From Acidaminococcus massiliensis (lineage in GTDB: Bacteria > Bacillota > Negativicutes > Acidaminococcales > Acidaminococcaceae): a stretch of DNA of 64,000 nt. The position numbers were made by a program, and so were the translations under genes. Every line of letters starts with the position of its first letter. The stretch's first letter is position 1. The notes beneath the pieces were generated by a model. That model saw only the letters and a program-made list of their open reading frames with translations, was not told where the DNA came from and did not search any database. The stretch lies in contig NZ_LT608315.1 in assembly GCF_900095825.1 (NCBI RefSeq), forward strand, positions 2,560,213-2,624,212, read 5' to 3'. This document shows, piece by piece, positions 31,554 through 40,006 of the stretch.

Positions 31554-32509
31554 TTCTTGAACACCTCTTTGTCATTGACTGTATTGAAGATAATGGAGGA
31601 AATCTGGTTGATGGTCTTCCTGCTTTCTTCCGGACGCACCGCTTTATCCATCAAAATGGCCAACACATATTTTTCCTTCCCGTAAATGATGCCGGCAGAA
31701 CCCAGGACCGCCCCCCGGTCGGACTGGAGGCCGGCGATTTTCGTCTTCTTAGGCAGCAGGGCTCCCAGCATATCCCGCCCAGGCTGTTTCCGCAGGAGTC
31801 CCACCAGATAAGCATCCTGTTTCTGAGATACACATTTCCCCTCATAAAGCCGGGTCAGCAGATTCACCAGATCGTTGACGGAAGTATAGCTGAGCTGCCG
31901 TTTCTCCTGAGGGGCCAGAACATCTTCTCCATTTTCCCCAGAGGGCAGCTGATGGATGCCGATGACCGTATCTGCATATCCCTGTTTGGCCAGCCAGCTA
32001 TTCAGGTCCTCCCGGCCGGCAATCCAGATCAGCTTATACAAAGCTGTAGCATCATTCTGGAGCAGCATGTCCTCCAGCAGATTCTGTACCGTAAGACGGC
32101 TGCCTACCGGCAGTTTCCCCAAAACTGGGCTGTCCGGACGGAAATCCTTTTCCCGAAGCGTATAGACTTCGTCCAGTGCCAGTTCCTTGTCTTCCACCTG
32201 CCGCAGCACGCCGGCAGCCACATAAAGACGCACCATGTCCCCCGCCGGCATCTTCCCGGAATAATTGTAGAACACATCTTCATTCTCCAGGGAATGGTAA
32301 TAGACAGAACAGGCGGCTCCGCTCTGGGCGATGACATTGTTCAAATAATCATAGGGCAGTTTGGTATCCTGGGAATGGACCGTCTGTGCCTGCTGAGCCT
32401 GCTGCTGCTGTTCCAGATATTTGGGACTCCGGTGGAGAAGGGTGATGGACACCGCCCCCACCACCACAAGAGCGATGAAGCAAAGGAGGATCTTCTTATT
32501 AATGCTCAT
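31550..32509 (-). CDS. Membrane-anchored protein with inactivated class A beta-lactamase fold
   Basis: 319 residues. An N-terminal signal anchor (about 6-25, ILLCFIALVVVGAVSITLL) is followed by a Gln-rich linker and a domain that aligns by eye with class A beta-lactamase/DD-peptidase-like proteins (YNYSGKMPAGDMVRL, then LTVQNLLEDMLLQNDATAL, then AGIIYGKEKYVLAIL). All three catalytic motifs are altered. SxxK reads DMVR, SDN reads NDA, and KTG reads QSD or SDR. It is therefore probably not an enzyme and may bind peptidoglycan or a partner. Start and stop overlap both neighbours by ATGA. Confidence 0.75.
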   Translation of the reverse strand: MSINKKILLCFIALVVVGAVSITLLHRSPKYLEQQQQAQQAQTVHSQDTKLPYDYLNNVIAQSGAACSVYYHSLENEDVFYNYSGKMPAGDMVRLYVAAGVLRQVEDKELALDEVYTLREKDFRPDSPVLGKLPVGSRLTVQNLLEDMLLQNDATALYKLIWIAGREDLNSWLAKQGYADTVIGIHQLPSGENGEDVLAPQEKRQLSYTSVNDLVNLLTRLYEGKCVSQKQDAYLVGLLRKQPGRDMLGALLPKKTKIAGLQSDRGAVLGSAGIIYGKEKYVLAILMDKAVRPEESRKTINQISSIIFNTVNDKEVFKK

Positions 32510-33180
32510 AATGTACTCATGACCTTTCTATGGACCTTCAGCCACTTTTCCCGTTCCCTGTAATCCGGCAGGATCCGGGCCACAGAGAGCCAGAAGGCTT
32601 TGTTATGGGACATATTCCGGATATGGCAGAGTTCATGGACCACCACATAGGCAATGACCTCCCGAGGACAGAATACCAGAGGCCAGGAGAAGCCCAGTTC
32701 CCCTTTATAATTGCAGTACCCCCAGCGGGATCGGGCCCGGCTGCATTTTACCCGGGGCAGAGGCAGCCCCATGAGGGACGCATACTGGCTGACCATTTCA
32801 AACAGTATCGGTGCCAACTGCTGGATCAGGAAGCGGACCAGACTCTCCCGGGTTTCTTCCAGGCCCATAAAAAGGTTCCCTGACTGGAGCCGGAATCCTT
32901 TTCCCGGCTGCCGATGCAGGGTGCAATCCTGTCCGAACAGCAGGAAAGTCTCCCCCTCCTCCAGTTCCAGAGTCCGGTGTTCCGACTGTTCCCGGCGGAC
33001 CTTTTCCTGGGCCCGCTTGATCCATGATTCTTTTTTTGCCACTACCTGTTCCAGCTGCCGTCGGGAAAGGCCGTAAGGGATCCGCAGGACCAAGGTCCCA
33101 TCTCCGCAGACTTCAAAACCGATACTCCGGCGCCAGGACTGGATGATCCGGGCATTTTTCAACAAAGATTGATCTATCAT
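32506..33180 (-). CDS. YgjP-type metallopeptidase family protein
   Basis: A 224-residue protein of the YgjP/DUF45 family related to M48 peptidases. The zinc motif HELCH with a third His in NMSHNKAFW lies near residues 178-190, and the family segment RARSRWGYCNYKGELGFSWPL precedes it. The role in bacteria is poorly defined. The frame is open upstream to 33279, but the divergent promoter has its leftward TATAAT at 33195-33190, so I take ATG 33180. This leaves a leader of only a few bases; GGAAGG is immediately in front. First gene of the three-gene operon. Confidence 0.85.
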   Translation of the reverse strand: MIDQSLLKNARIIQSWRRSIGFEVCGDGTLVLRIPYGLSRRQLEQVVAKKESWIKRAQEKVRREQSEHRTLELEEGETFLLFGQDCTLHRQPGKGFRLQSGNLFMGLEETRESLVRFLIQQLAPILFEMVSQYASLMGLPLPRVKCSRARSRWGYCNYKGELGFSWPLVFCPREVIAYVVVHELCHIRNMSHNKAFWLSVARILPDYREREKWLKVHRKVMSTL

Positions 33181-33189
33181 AGCCTTCCT

Positions 33190-33219
33190 ATTATAGCATA
33201 GAACATTGACCACTGTCAT
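33190..33219 (-). promoter_or_regulatory. Promoter of the metallopeptidase operon
   Basis: ATGACA (33219-33214), 18 bases, TATAAT (33195-33190). It is interleaved with the plus-strand promoter at 33206-33234. Confidence 0.7.
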
Positions 33220-33234
33220 ACTTTCTCCTATAAT
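33206..33234 (+). promoter_or_regulatory. Promoter of the CorC-like gene
   Basis: TTGACC (33206-33211), 17 bases, perfect TATAAT (33229-33234). The start is expected about 25 bases before the ATG at 33265. Confidence 0.85.
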
Positions 33235-33264
33235 ATCAGTAACATACGGAGGAAGTGTAATCTC

Positions 33265-34563
33265 ATGGATTCTTTGCATATCCCGACTACAGCGCTGACG
33301 CTGATCCTGATTGTCTTTATCTCTTTTTCAGCCTTTTTTTCTGCCTCGGAAACAGCTCTCACCGGTTCCAATAAGCTGCGGCTGAAGAACCAGGCCAAAG
33401 GAGGCAGCAAAAAAGCCCGGAAGGCCCTTCGGCTGCTGAACCATTTTGACGATGCCCTGTCCACCATCCTGATTGGGAACAATGTGGTGAACATCGCCAC
33501 CGCATCCCTGGCTGCCGCTGTCTCCACAGCGGCTTTTGGTCCATCTGGACTGGCGCTGGCTACCGTTTTCACCACCATCGTGATCCTGATTTTTGGAGAA
33601 GTGATCCCGAAAAGTGTGGCCAGCGATGCACCGGAAAAATATGCCATGGACTGCTCTGGTCTGCTCAGTGTACTGGTTTTCCTGTTCACCCCGCTGAATT
33701 TCCTGTTCCGGCTGCTGAAAAGTGCTTTCAACCGCTGCCTGCGCAAGAAAGTCTCCCACAAGTATGCCACAGAAGATGAACTGCTGCTGATGGTGGATGA
33801 AGTGGAAAGTGGAGGCGGCATCAACAAACAGGACAGTCAGCTGATCAAAAGCGCCATTGAGTTCAGTGATATCCGGGTTCGGGAAATCATGACCCCCCGG
33901 GTGGACATGGTGGCCATGGATATTTCCGAAGGAAAGGAAGAAGCCTTGAAGCTGTTCAGCGGCCATGGCTTTTCCCGGCTGCCAGTGTTCAAAGATGACT
34001 ACAGTGAAATCATTGGAGTCCTCCACGCCAAGGATTTCTTTGCGGCCTATCTCCAGGATCCTCATTTCGACCTGAAAAAACAGATTAAAAAAGCAGCCCT
34101 GGTCCATCAGTCCACCAAAATCTCCCGGGTGCTGAAGACCCTGCAAGAAGCCAAGGTAGAAATGGCCATGGTGATGGACAGTTATGGTACGGTCCGGGGC
34201 CTGGTGACCACCGAAGACATTGTGGAAGAGCTGGTGGGAGAGATTTGGGATGAGCACGACAAGGCAGTTTCTTCATTCCGGAAACTGGGCAAGAACCGGT
34301 ATCTGGTTTCCTGCTCCTCCAATTCCCAGAACGCCAATCTGTTCGATCTGTTCAAATACCTGGATCTGGATATCGACGATTACGGATTGGAAAACAATTC
34401 CATCAGCGGCTGGGTGGTGGATACCCTGGAAACCATCCCCAAGAAAGGGGATACCTTTGACTGCCGGAACCTCCATGTGACCGTGACCCAGGCTAATGAA
34501 CACCGGGTCCAAGAAATCATCGTGGAGGTGCGGCCGGAGAGAAAAAAGGATAGCGAAGAGTAA
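33265..34563 (+). CDS. HlyC/CorC family membrane protein (CNNM-like transporter)
   Basis: A 432-residue protein with the order DUF21 membrane domain (about 1-190, hydrophobic segments near 10-30, 60-85, 95-120 and 130-150), two CBS domains (about 205-330, REIMTPRVDMVAM and VTTEDIVEELVGEI) and a C-terminal CorC_HlyC domain (about 345-425). Family members mediate Mg2+ or other divalent-cation transport; the old name hemolysin is misleading. GGAGGAAG lies 8-15 bases upstream of the ATG. Followed 28 bases later by the isochorismatase-like gene on the same strand. Confidence 0.93.
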   Translation: MDSLHIPTTALTLILIVFISFSAFFSASETALTGSNKLRLKNQAKGGSKKARKALRLLNHFDDALSTILIGNNVVNIATASLAAAVSTAAFGPSGLALATVFTTIVILIFGEVIPKSVASDAPEKYAMDCSGLLSVLVFLFTPLNFLFRLLKSAFNRCLRKKVSHKYATEDELLLMVDEVESGGGINKQDSQLIKSAIEFSDIRVREIMTPRVDMVAMDISEGKEEALKLFSGHGFSRLPVFKDDYSEIIGVLHAKDFFAAYLQDPHFDLKKQIKKAALVHQSTKISRVLKTLQEAKVEMAMVMDSYGTVRGLVTTEDIVEELVGEIWDEHDKAVSSFRKLGKNRYLVSCSSNSQNANLFDLFKYLDLDIDDYGLENNSISGWVVDTLETIPKKGDTFDCRNLHVTVTQANEHRVQEIIVEVRPERKKDSEE

Positions 34564-34591
34564 AACGTGAAGAGCGAAAGGATGTGTTGGC

Positions 34592-35122
34592 ATGGAAAAC
34601 CGATTTTTGATCGTAGTCGATATGCAGAATGATTTTGTAGGCGGCAGCCTAGGGTCGGAGGCGGCCCAGGCCATTACTCCGGCCGTCCTGAAAAAAGTGG
34701 CTGCCTTCCCCGGGAAGGTGATTTTCACCCAGGACACCCATGGCACAGATTATTTGGAGACCCAGGAAGGCCGCCGGTTGCCGGTGAAACACTGCATCAA
34801 AGGGACGCCGGGCTGGCGGCTGATCCCAGGGCTGGAAAAGCTCCAACAGGAACACCACTGGCCCGTGATCCAAAAGCCTTCTTTCGGTTCGGTGAAGCTG
34901 GCAGAAACTCTCCAGGAACTGGACCGGAAACAGTCCATCAGCAGCATCGAACTGATCGGCCTGTGCACGGACATCTGTGTGGTGAGCAATGCACTGCTGC
35001 TGAAGGCGGCTCTGCCAGAAGTGGAAATCCGGGTGGACAGCCGCTGCTGTGCCGGGGTCACACCGGAAAGCCATCAGGCAGCCCTGGAAACCATGAAAAG
35101 CTGCCAAATTGTAGTAGAATAA
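34592..35122 (+). CDS. Isochorismatase-like cysteine hydrolase (nicotinamidase-related)
   Basis: A 176-residue protein. The triad residues of the family are present: Asp10 (VVDMQNDF), Lys95 (IQKPSFGS) and Cys129 (LCTDICVVSN). His50 (TQDTHG) fits the metal-site region of nicotinamidases. Nicotinamide deamidation for NAD salvage is a reasonable guess, but other cysteine hydrolases share these residues. It probably shares a transcript with the CorC-like gene. Confidence 0.85.
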   Translation: MENRFLIVVDMQNDFVGGSLGSEAAQAITPAVLKKVAAFPGKVIFTQDTHGTDYLETQEGRRLPVKHCIKGTPGWRLIPGLEKLQQEHHWPVIQKPSFGSVKLAETLQELDRKQSISSIELIGLCTDICVVSNALLLKAALPEVEIRVDSRCCAGVTPESHQAALETMKSCQIVVE

Positions 35123-35124
35123 AA

Positions 35125-35165
35125 AAGATGGATCCGCTGCGCACGCAGCGGATCCATCTTCTTTA
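35125..35165. terminator. Bidirectional terminator
   Basis: A 16-bp perfect stem (AAGATGGATCCGCTGC and its complement) with loop GCAC, A-run before and T-rich after. It serves the convergent hydrolase and cyuA-like genes. Confidence 0.85.
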
Positions 35166-36479
35166 TTCTTTTTCTTCCGGCTGGGGCGCCAGCATGATCT
35201 TGATGATCTCCTTATCCGTTTCCCGCATGCCTTCCCGACCCAGCTGGCTAACGTTGCGGATGGTGGCTTCCACTCCGTTGTTCACAATGCCGTCTCCGCT
35301 CTTGAACTCGTTGCCGCTCTTGTACATGGAGTAGCCCAGGAGCCCGGCTTCCACGCTGGAAGCGATCTTGGCGGCACAGGAGGCCTTAGCCCCGTCACAG
35401 ATGATCCCGGACACAATGGCCAGAGAATTGACCAAGGTATGGGAAATGGCATCATAGCCTTCCCCATGGAGATAGGCAATGCCGCAGCCAGCGGCGCACC
35501 CGGCGCTGACGGCCCCGCAGTAGGCGGACAGCCGACCGATTCCGGTCTTTTCATGGATGGCGATCAGGTTGGACAGAGTGAGAGCCCGGTACAGTTTTTC
35601 CTTGGAAACATTCAGTTCCTTGGCGTATTCGATGACAGGCACGGACACGGTGATCCCCTGGTTGCCACTGCCGGAATTGATCACCACCGGCAGTTCGCAG
35701 CCGTTCATCCGGGCATCGGACCCGGCCGCCGCCTTGGCCACCGCCCGGTTCTTGATGTCGCTGCCATAGGTCTTCAGCAGCACAGAACCGATGTTGGCCC
35801 CATAGTTCCCCAGCAGCCCTTCTTCGGAAATGGCAGTGTTGCACTGGATCTGGGGATCCAGCATGGGCTTCACGTCTTCGATATCACAGGTATTTGCGAA
35901 ATCCAGGATGTCTCTGATGTTCAGCAGGTTCTTGTCCGCCAGGCCCACCTCTTTGCTTTCGTCTTGACAGCCGGCGCCTCCGTCCTTCTTGGCTTCGTAC
36001 AGGGTCTTTTCATCCTTCTGGATCAGGACGATGTTGGTGTGGTACTGGGCGATCCGCACCAGGGAAGAATGGTCTTTCTTGTGGAGTTTGACGATGATAT
36101 CGAAGATCAGTCCATTGTCCACCGCATCCACCTGGATGGGCACGTTCTTCAGGAAGTCCTTCATTTCTTTCTTCTGTTCCGGAGTCACTTCCGCAATGAC
36201 TTCCAGCTGCTTTTCAGATTTGCCGCCCACGATCCCAGCGGCGGCTGCTGCCTGGATGCCTTTCAGTCCGTCAGTGTTGGGCACCACCACACTCTTTACA
36301 TTCTTGATGATGTTGCCGCTGACGCCGATTTCCACCTTGTCCGGCAGGGCCCCCAGGATTTCCCGGGCTTTGGCCGCCGCATAAGCAATGGCAATGGGTT
36401 CGGTGCAGCCCATGGCCGGCACCAGTTCTTCCTTTAGGATCTGTACATAAGTCCCATATCTTTTATCCGTCTTTTCCAT
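35163..36479 (-). CDS. cyuA: UPF0597 family L-cysteine desulfidase / L-serine dehydratase alpha-like (CyuA type)
   Basis: A 438-residue protein of the family of E. coli CyuA (YhaM) and the archaeal cysteine desulfidase. These enzymes convert L-cysteine to pyruvate, sulfide and ammonia using an iron-sulfur cluster. Cys25 in MGCTEP is present, and further Cys residues occur in SAYCGAVSAGCAAGC (about 321) and ICDGAKASC (about 361-368), as expected for a cluster. Last gene of a probable run starting at ridA. A second, divergent paralogue lies at 36994-38295, separated by a GNAT gene. Serine as substrate is not excluded. Confidence 0.82.
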   Translation of the reverse strand: MEKTDKRYGTYVQILKEELVPAMGCTEPIAIAYAAAKAREILGALPDKVEIGVSGNIIKNVKSVVVPNTDGLKGIQAAAAAGIVGGKSEKQLEVIAEVTPEQKKEMKDFLKNVPIQVDAVDNGLIFDIIVKLHKKDHSSLVRIAQYHTNIVLIQKDEKTLYEAKKDGGAGCQDESKEVGLADKNLLNIRDILDFANTCDIEDVKPMLDPQIQCNTAISEEGLLGNYGANIGSVLLKTYGSDIKNRAVAKAAAGSDARMNGCELPVVINSGSGNQGITVSVPVIEYAKELNVSKEKLYRALTLSNLIAIHEKTGIGRLSAYCGAVSAGCAAGCGIAYLHGEGYDAISHTLVNSLAIVSGIICDGAKASCAAKIASSVEAGLLGYSMYKSGNEFKSGDGIVNNGVEATIRNVSQLGREGMRETDKEIIKIMLAPQPEEKE

Positions 36480-36497
36480 TTGATTCTCCCCTTATTT

Positions 36498-36992
36498 CTA
36501 TTTCTTCCGATTGAAAGTCAGCCGCATCTGATGCCACACCACATCTCCGTGGGTGGAATCAGAGATGCCTTCATCCACAAAACCGAATTTGGCGTAATAG
36601 TGGACCAGCCTGTCCTTGCAGGTGAGCACCACCCCCTGCCGGCCCTCCGCCTGGGCCGCATCGATGAATTTTTCCAGTACTTCACCGGCCAGGCCCTGTT
36701 TCCGACGGTGGGGATCCGTGTCCACCCCGAAGATCATCTGCCAGGCCCCGTCTTCCTGATGCATGTCCGCTTTTTCATACATCTCGTCGGTCAGGTCCGG
36801 GTGATCCGTCACCAGGCCGTTTACAAAGGAGACCAGCTGATCTCCGTCCCACAGGAGGAAAAAGTGATTGGGATAGGTCTTCACCCGATCCTGGATGGAT
36901 TTCCGGGTAGCCGCTTCTGCCTGAGGGAAGCAGGCGGCTTCCAGGTTGGCGATGGCGTCCACATCCTGGGGCTTAGCACAGCGAATTTCCAT
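36498..36992 (-). CDS. GNAT family N-acetyltransferase
   Basis: 164 residues. The GNAT acetyl-CoA motif is visible as VDTDPHRRKQGLAGEVLEKF (about 90-109), with the C-terminal VHYYAKFGFVDEG segment. The start at 36992 is 1 base after the stop of the upstream paralogue gene, and its SD GAGGAAG lies within that gene, so the two are coupled. The acceptor substrate is unknown. Its position between two cysteine desulfidase-like genes suggests a small amine or amino-acid target, which is inference. Confidence 0.88.
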   Translation of the reverse strand: MEIRCAKPQDVDAIANLEAACFPQAEAATRKSIQDRVKTYPNHFFLLWDGDQLVSFVNGLVTDHPDLTDEMYEKADMHQEDGAWQMIFGVDTDPHRRKQGLAGEVLEKFIDAAQAEGRQGVVLTCKDRLVHYYAKFGFVDEGISDSTHGDVVWHQMRLTFNRKK

Positions 36993-36993
36993 A

Positions 36994-38295
36994 TCAGTCT
37001 TCCTCCTCTTTCCCGCTTTTGTTTTTGTCCTGGAGAATGTCCACAATGGTCTTTTCCGTCCCCGTCATACCGGGAGAGGCGATCCGTCCCATATTCTTCA
37101 TGGTTTCTTCCGGGGTGGCCCCGTTGATCCCGTGGGCATCGAAGATATAAGCATGGTCCATGGCCAGGGCCGCAGAGGCAAAAGCCATTTCCACCGCCGT
37201 CATGCCTTTCATGACGCAGCCCTGGTTGCCTCCGTCGCAGATCATGCCGGTAATGGAGCTGGCCATGTTGTTGAGAGCCCGGGTCATGCCCTCCGCGTCC
37301 CCGCCCTTCAGGAACACCAGGGCGCAGGCGGCACCAGTACCGGCGGCAATGGCGCAGCCGCAGAAGGCGGACAGCTTGCCGGAATATTCCTTGATGTACA
37401 TGCAGATCAGATAACTCAAAGCAGTGGCCCGGAGCAGCTGTTCTTCCGTGCAGTGTTCTACTTTATAGAACGCATAGAGGGGCAGGGTGGCGATGATCCC
37501 GTGGGCCCCAGAACCGGTGATGCTCATGGCCGGCTTGTCCAGGCCGATGACCCGGGCTTCGATGGCTCCGTTGCAGATGAGCGCCGCTGTCTTCACCACA
37601 TCTTCAGAGAAGACCTTCCCTCCGTTCATGGCAAGGAGTACCCGGGCAAAGGTGGTCCGGGGACTGTCCAGTCCTTCCTGGAACAAGGCCATATTCATGG
37701 TGAAGGCTTCCCGGATGAAGGAAATCTCTTCCAGAGGCACGGTCCGGGCGTACTCTGCCAGCTGGGCCAGGGTGTACCGGTGGATTACCGGCACCTGTTC
37801 CCTCCCCTCCTCTTTCTGGAGTCCAGCCGTCTTGTCCAGCACCGCCCGGCCGTCTTCTGTCACCTTCACAATGTTGGTGTGGGCGTCCCGGATCAGGCAG
37901 GAGGCACTGTGGCTCCCGGCAGCTACCCGGGCTTCGATGGAGATCCGGCTGGTGATTTCACTCATGTGGACAGTGATTTTCCCGGCCTTTACCATAGCTT
38001 CCGCGGCCTTCACATCTTCTTCCGTGATCCCATCCAGACATAAAAGTCCCTTTTTCGGGTCCGCCGCCAAGGCTCCCAGGGCCGCCGCATAGGCGTTCCC
38101 CACATGGCTGGTGCCGGGGATGCCGCAGGTAAAGGCGTTTTTGTAGATGCCGCTGTTCAGGATCAGCTCCACCTTCTCCGGTTTTTCCGGCAGATGGCGA
38201 CAGGCGGTGGAAACCGCCAGGGCAATGGCTCCAGGTTCCGTCACCCCCAGGGCCGGTTTCATATCCTCACGGATCAGTTGGGTCAAAGCATGCAT
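36994..38295 (-). CDS. UPF0597 family protein, divergent paralogue lacking the N-terminal Cys
   Basis: A 433-residue relative of the gene at 35163-36479 with the same overall layout (ALGVTEPGAIALA near 16-28, AFCGCAIAAGTGAACAL near 310, MICDGGNQGCVMKG near 350). The residue aligned with Cys25 is Val18. The later cysteines remain, so a cluster may still be bound, but the chemistry or substrate probably differs (for example another beta-elimination or a dehydration). Followed immediately by the GNAT gene. Confidence 0.85.
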   Translation of the reverse strand: MHALTQLIREDMKPALGVTEPGAIALAVSTACRHLPEKPEKVELILNSGIYKNAFTCGIPGTSHVGNAYAAALGALAADPKKGLLCLDGITEEDVKAAEAMVKAGKITVHMSEITSRISIEARVAAGSHSASCLIRDAHTNIVKVTEDGRAVLDKTAGLQKEEGREQVPVIHRYTLAQLAEYARTVPLEEISFIREAFTMNMALFQEGLDSPRTTFARVLLAMNGGKVFSEDVVKTAALICNGAIEARVIGLDKPAMSITGSGAHGIIATLPLYAFYKVEHCTEEQLLRATALSYLICMYIKEYSGKLSAFCGCAIAAGTGAACALVFLKGGDAEGMTRALNNMASSITGMICDGGNQGCVMKGMTAVEMAFASAALAMDHAYIFDAHGINGATPEETMKNMGRIASPGMTGTEKTIVDILQDKNKSGKEEED

Positions 38296-38322
38296 GGTTG
38301 TGATCTCCTTCGTTTTATTGGT

Positions 38323-38354
38323 AAGGACCCGCCCAAAAGGCGGGTCCTCTCCTT
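38323..38354 (-). terminator. Hairpin after the glutaredoxin-like gene
   Basis: GGACCCGCC / GGCGGGTCC with loop TTTTG; only a short T-tract follows, so termination may be partial and allow read-through to the UPF0597 genes. Confidence 0.5.
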
Positions 38355-38360
38355 AGGCCG

Positions 38361-38388
38361 CTGACCGTTGGCAGCTGACCGTTGACAG
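38361..38388. repeat. Two tandem 14-mers
   Basis: CTGACCGTTGGCAG is followed directly by CTGACCGTTGACAG (one mismatch). The pair lies 3 bases beyond the stop codon of the glutaredoxin-like gene and before the hairpin. Confidence 0.85.
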
Positions 38389-38391
38389 TCT

Positions 38392-38643
38392 TTATTTCAG
38401 TACTTCCTTCAGATCCAAGGTCTTGCTGCCGTCTTCTTTTACGAAGCAGGGGATCCCCAGACGTTCGGTGCCCCGGATTTCAGCGTACAGCGGATCGCTG
38501 TCCCGGAGGGCCAGGTACTGTTTCAGGTCAGCATGGCTGGCCAGGATATCCACAAAGTCGATTTCCGCGCCGGCAGCGGCCAGCTGGTTCAGGGCATAGA
38601 GGGTGTCTGGGCAGCAGTGGCTGCCGATTACTTTGATCTGCAT
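38392..38643 (-). CDS. Glutaredoxin-related small protein
   Basis: 83 residues with a thioredoxin-like beta-alpha-beta start. The active-site region is GSHCCPDTLYAL (Cys10, Cys11), so the two cysteines are adjacent instead of the usual CxxC. A cis-Pro segment GIPCFV is near 64-69. It resembles the COG4545 glutaredoxin-related group. It lies in the cysteine catabolism island, so a link to thiol or sulfide chemistry is plausible but unproven. Confidence 0.75.
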   Translation of the reverse strand: MQIKVIGSHCCPDTLYALNQLAAAGAEIDFVDILASHADLKQYLALRDSDPLYAEIRGTERLGIPCFVKEDGSKTLDLKEVLK

Positions 38644-38694
38644 AAGTCATCTCTCCTTTTGTTGTACACTGTTTCACAGGTATTATACCAGATT

Positions 38695-39993
38695 TTATTT
38701 GTTCCCGCAGTCGCATCCACTGATCTGGGCGGCAATGGCTGCTTTTTCCGGATCGGTCTTCCGGTCGGACTTCTTATCCATCCAGCCCTTGCCTTCCACC
38801 ATCCGGCTGATCATCATGGAAGCCACGGTATCCCCGGAAGAGTTCAGGCAGGTAGCCATGGGGTCAACCAGGTAACCGATGGTCACGATGATGGGGAATG
38901 CTTCCTGGGGGAAGCCGAACAGGCTGACGATGAGCATTTCGCCTACCATGCCGCCTCCGGGAGCCCCGGACAGGACGAAGGCACTGAGGATGGATACAGC
39001 GATGGCTTTGGCGTACACATCGATGCCAGTGAAGGGCATGCCGAAGATTTCAAACAGGAAGGCAATCTTCACAATGGAGCTGAGCACAGAACCATCCATG
39101 TGCATGGTGGCACCCAGGGGCAGGACGATGTCGTAGATGTCTTCAGGGACCCCGATTTCATCGCAGGCTTCCATATTGGCCGGGATGGCGGCACAGGAGC
39201 TCTGGGTGCCGAAGGCAGTGACCGCCGGTTTCAGGATGTGGCCCCAGAAGGCCCGGACGCCCCGGCTGCCTCCCGCATAATAGGCGTAGGCAGTGAAGAA
39301 GATGATGGCGTAGACAACGCACATGGGATAATAGATAGCCATGGTCCGGCCATAATCGCCGATCAGCTGGGGACCGTATTCCCCCACCAGGTTGGCGAAG
39401 TAGGCACCCAGGCCGATGGGGGCCAGCTTCATGATCATGTTCACCAGCTTCATGATGATGTCATTCAGGTTGGCCATGAATTTCCCTACAGGAGATTCAG
39501 CCCCACCGCACATGCTCATGGCAATCCCCATGGCGATAGCCGCCACGATGTTGGGCAGCATGTTCTTCCGGCTGAACAGGCCTACAAAGTCATCCACGGT
39601 CAGTGTCTGGACGAACATCTGCCCGGCAGACAGGGCTTTGCCCACTTTCCCGGCAGAGAGCTGCACGGTGGTGTTGGCAGCCGGCGGCCAGATATTGACC
39701 ACCACCAGTACCAGGGCGGCGGCAAACATACCGGTGACGATGAAGGTGAATACCAGGCTGCTCAGGATCTTGCCAAGACGTTTCAGGTTCAGCATGCTCC
39801 CCACGGCAGTAGCAATGGATACAAAGACCATGGGCACCACAATGGTGAACATCAGGTTGATGAAAATATCCCCCAGGGGTTTCAGGACCGTTGCCTGTTT
39901 CCCGAAGACAATCCCGATGATGGCTCCCAGGACGATACCGCCCAGGAGGATCAGCGGAAACCGGTAGCTTTCCCACAACTCCTTCTTGGTCAT
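38695..39993 (-). CDS. Dicarboxylate/amino acid:cation symporter (DAACS family)
   Basis: A 432-residue inner-membrane transporter with about eight transmembrane helices. The family signatures are present: the Ser-rich hairpin SSCAAIPANMEACDEIG, LPLGATMHMDGS (NMDGT equivalent) and the second hairpin SGAPGGGMVGEM. Substrates in the family include glutamate, aspartate, serine and cystine. The gene order (PatB, this gene, UPF0597) favours a sulfur amino acid or serine, but the sequence alone does not decide. A tail DCGNK rich in Cys ends the protein. Confidence 0.92.
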   Translation of the reverse strand: MTKKELWESYRFPLILLGGIVLGAIIGIVFGKQATVLKPLGDIFINLMFTIVVPMVFVSIATAVGSMLNLKRLGKILSSLVFTFIVTGMFAAALVLVVVNIWPPAANTTVQLSAGKVGKALSAGQMFVQTLTVDDFVGLFSRKNMLPNIVAAIAMGIAMSMCGGAESPVGKFMANLNDIIMKLVNMIMKLAPIGLGAYFANLVGEYGPQLIGDYGRTMAIYYPMCVVYAIIFFTAYAYYAGGSRGVRAFWGHILKPAVTAFGTQSSCAAIPANMEACDEIGVPEDIYDIVLPLGATMHMDGSVLSSIVKIAFLFEIFGMPFTGIDVYAKAIAVSILSAFVLSGAPGGGMVGEMLIVSLFGFPQEAFPIIVTIGYLVDPMATCLNSSGDTVASMMISRMVEGKGWMDKKSDRKTDPEKAAIAAQISGCDCGNK

Positions 39994-40006
39994 GACAGGT
40001 TCCCCC

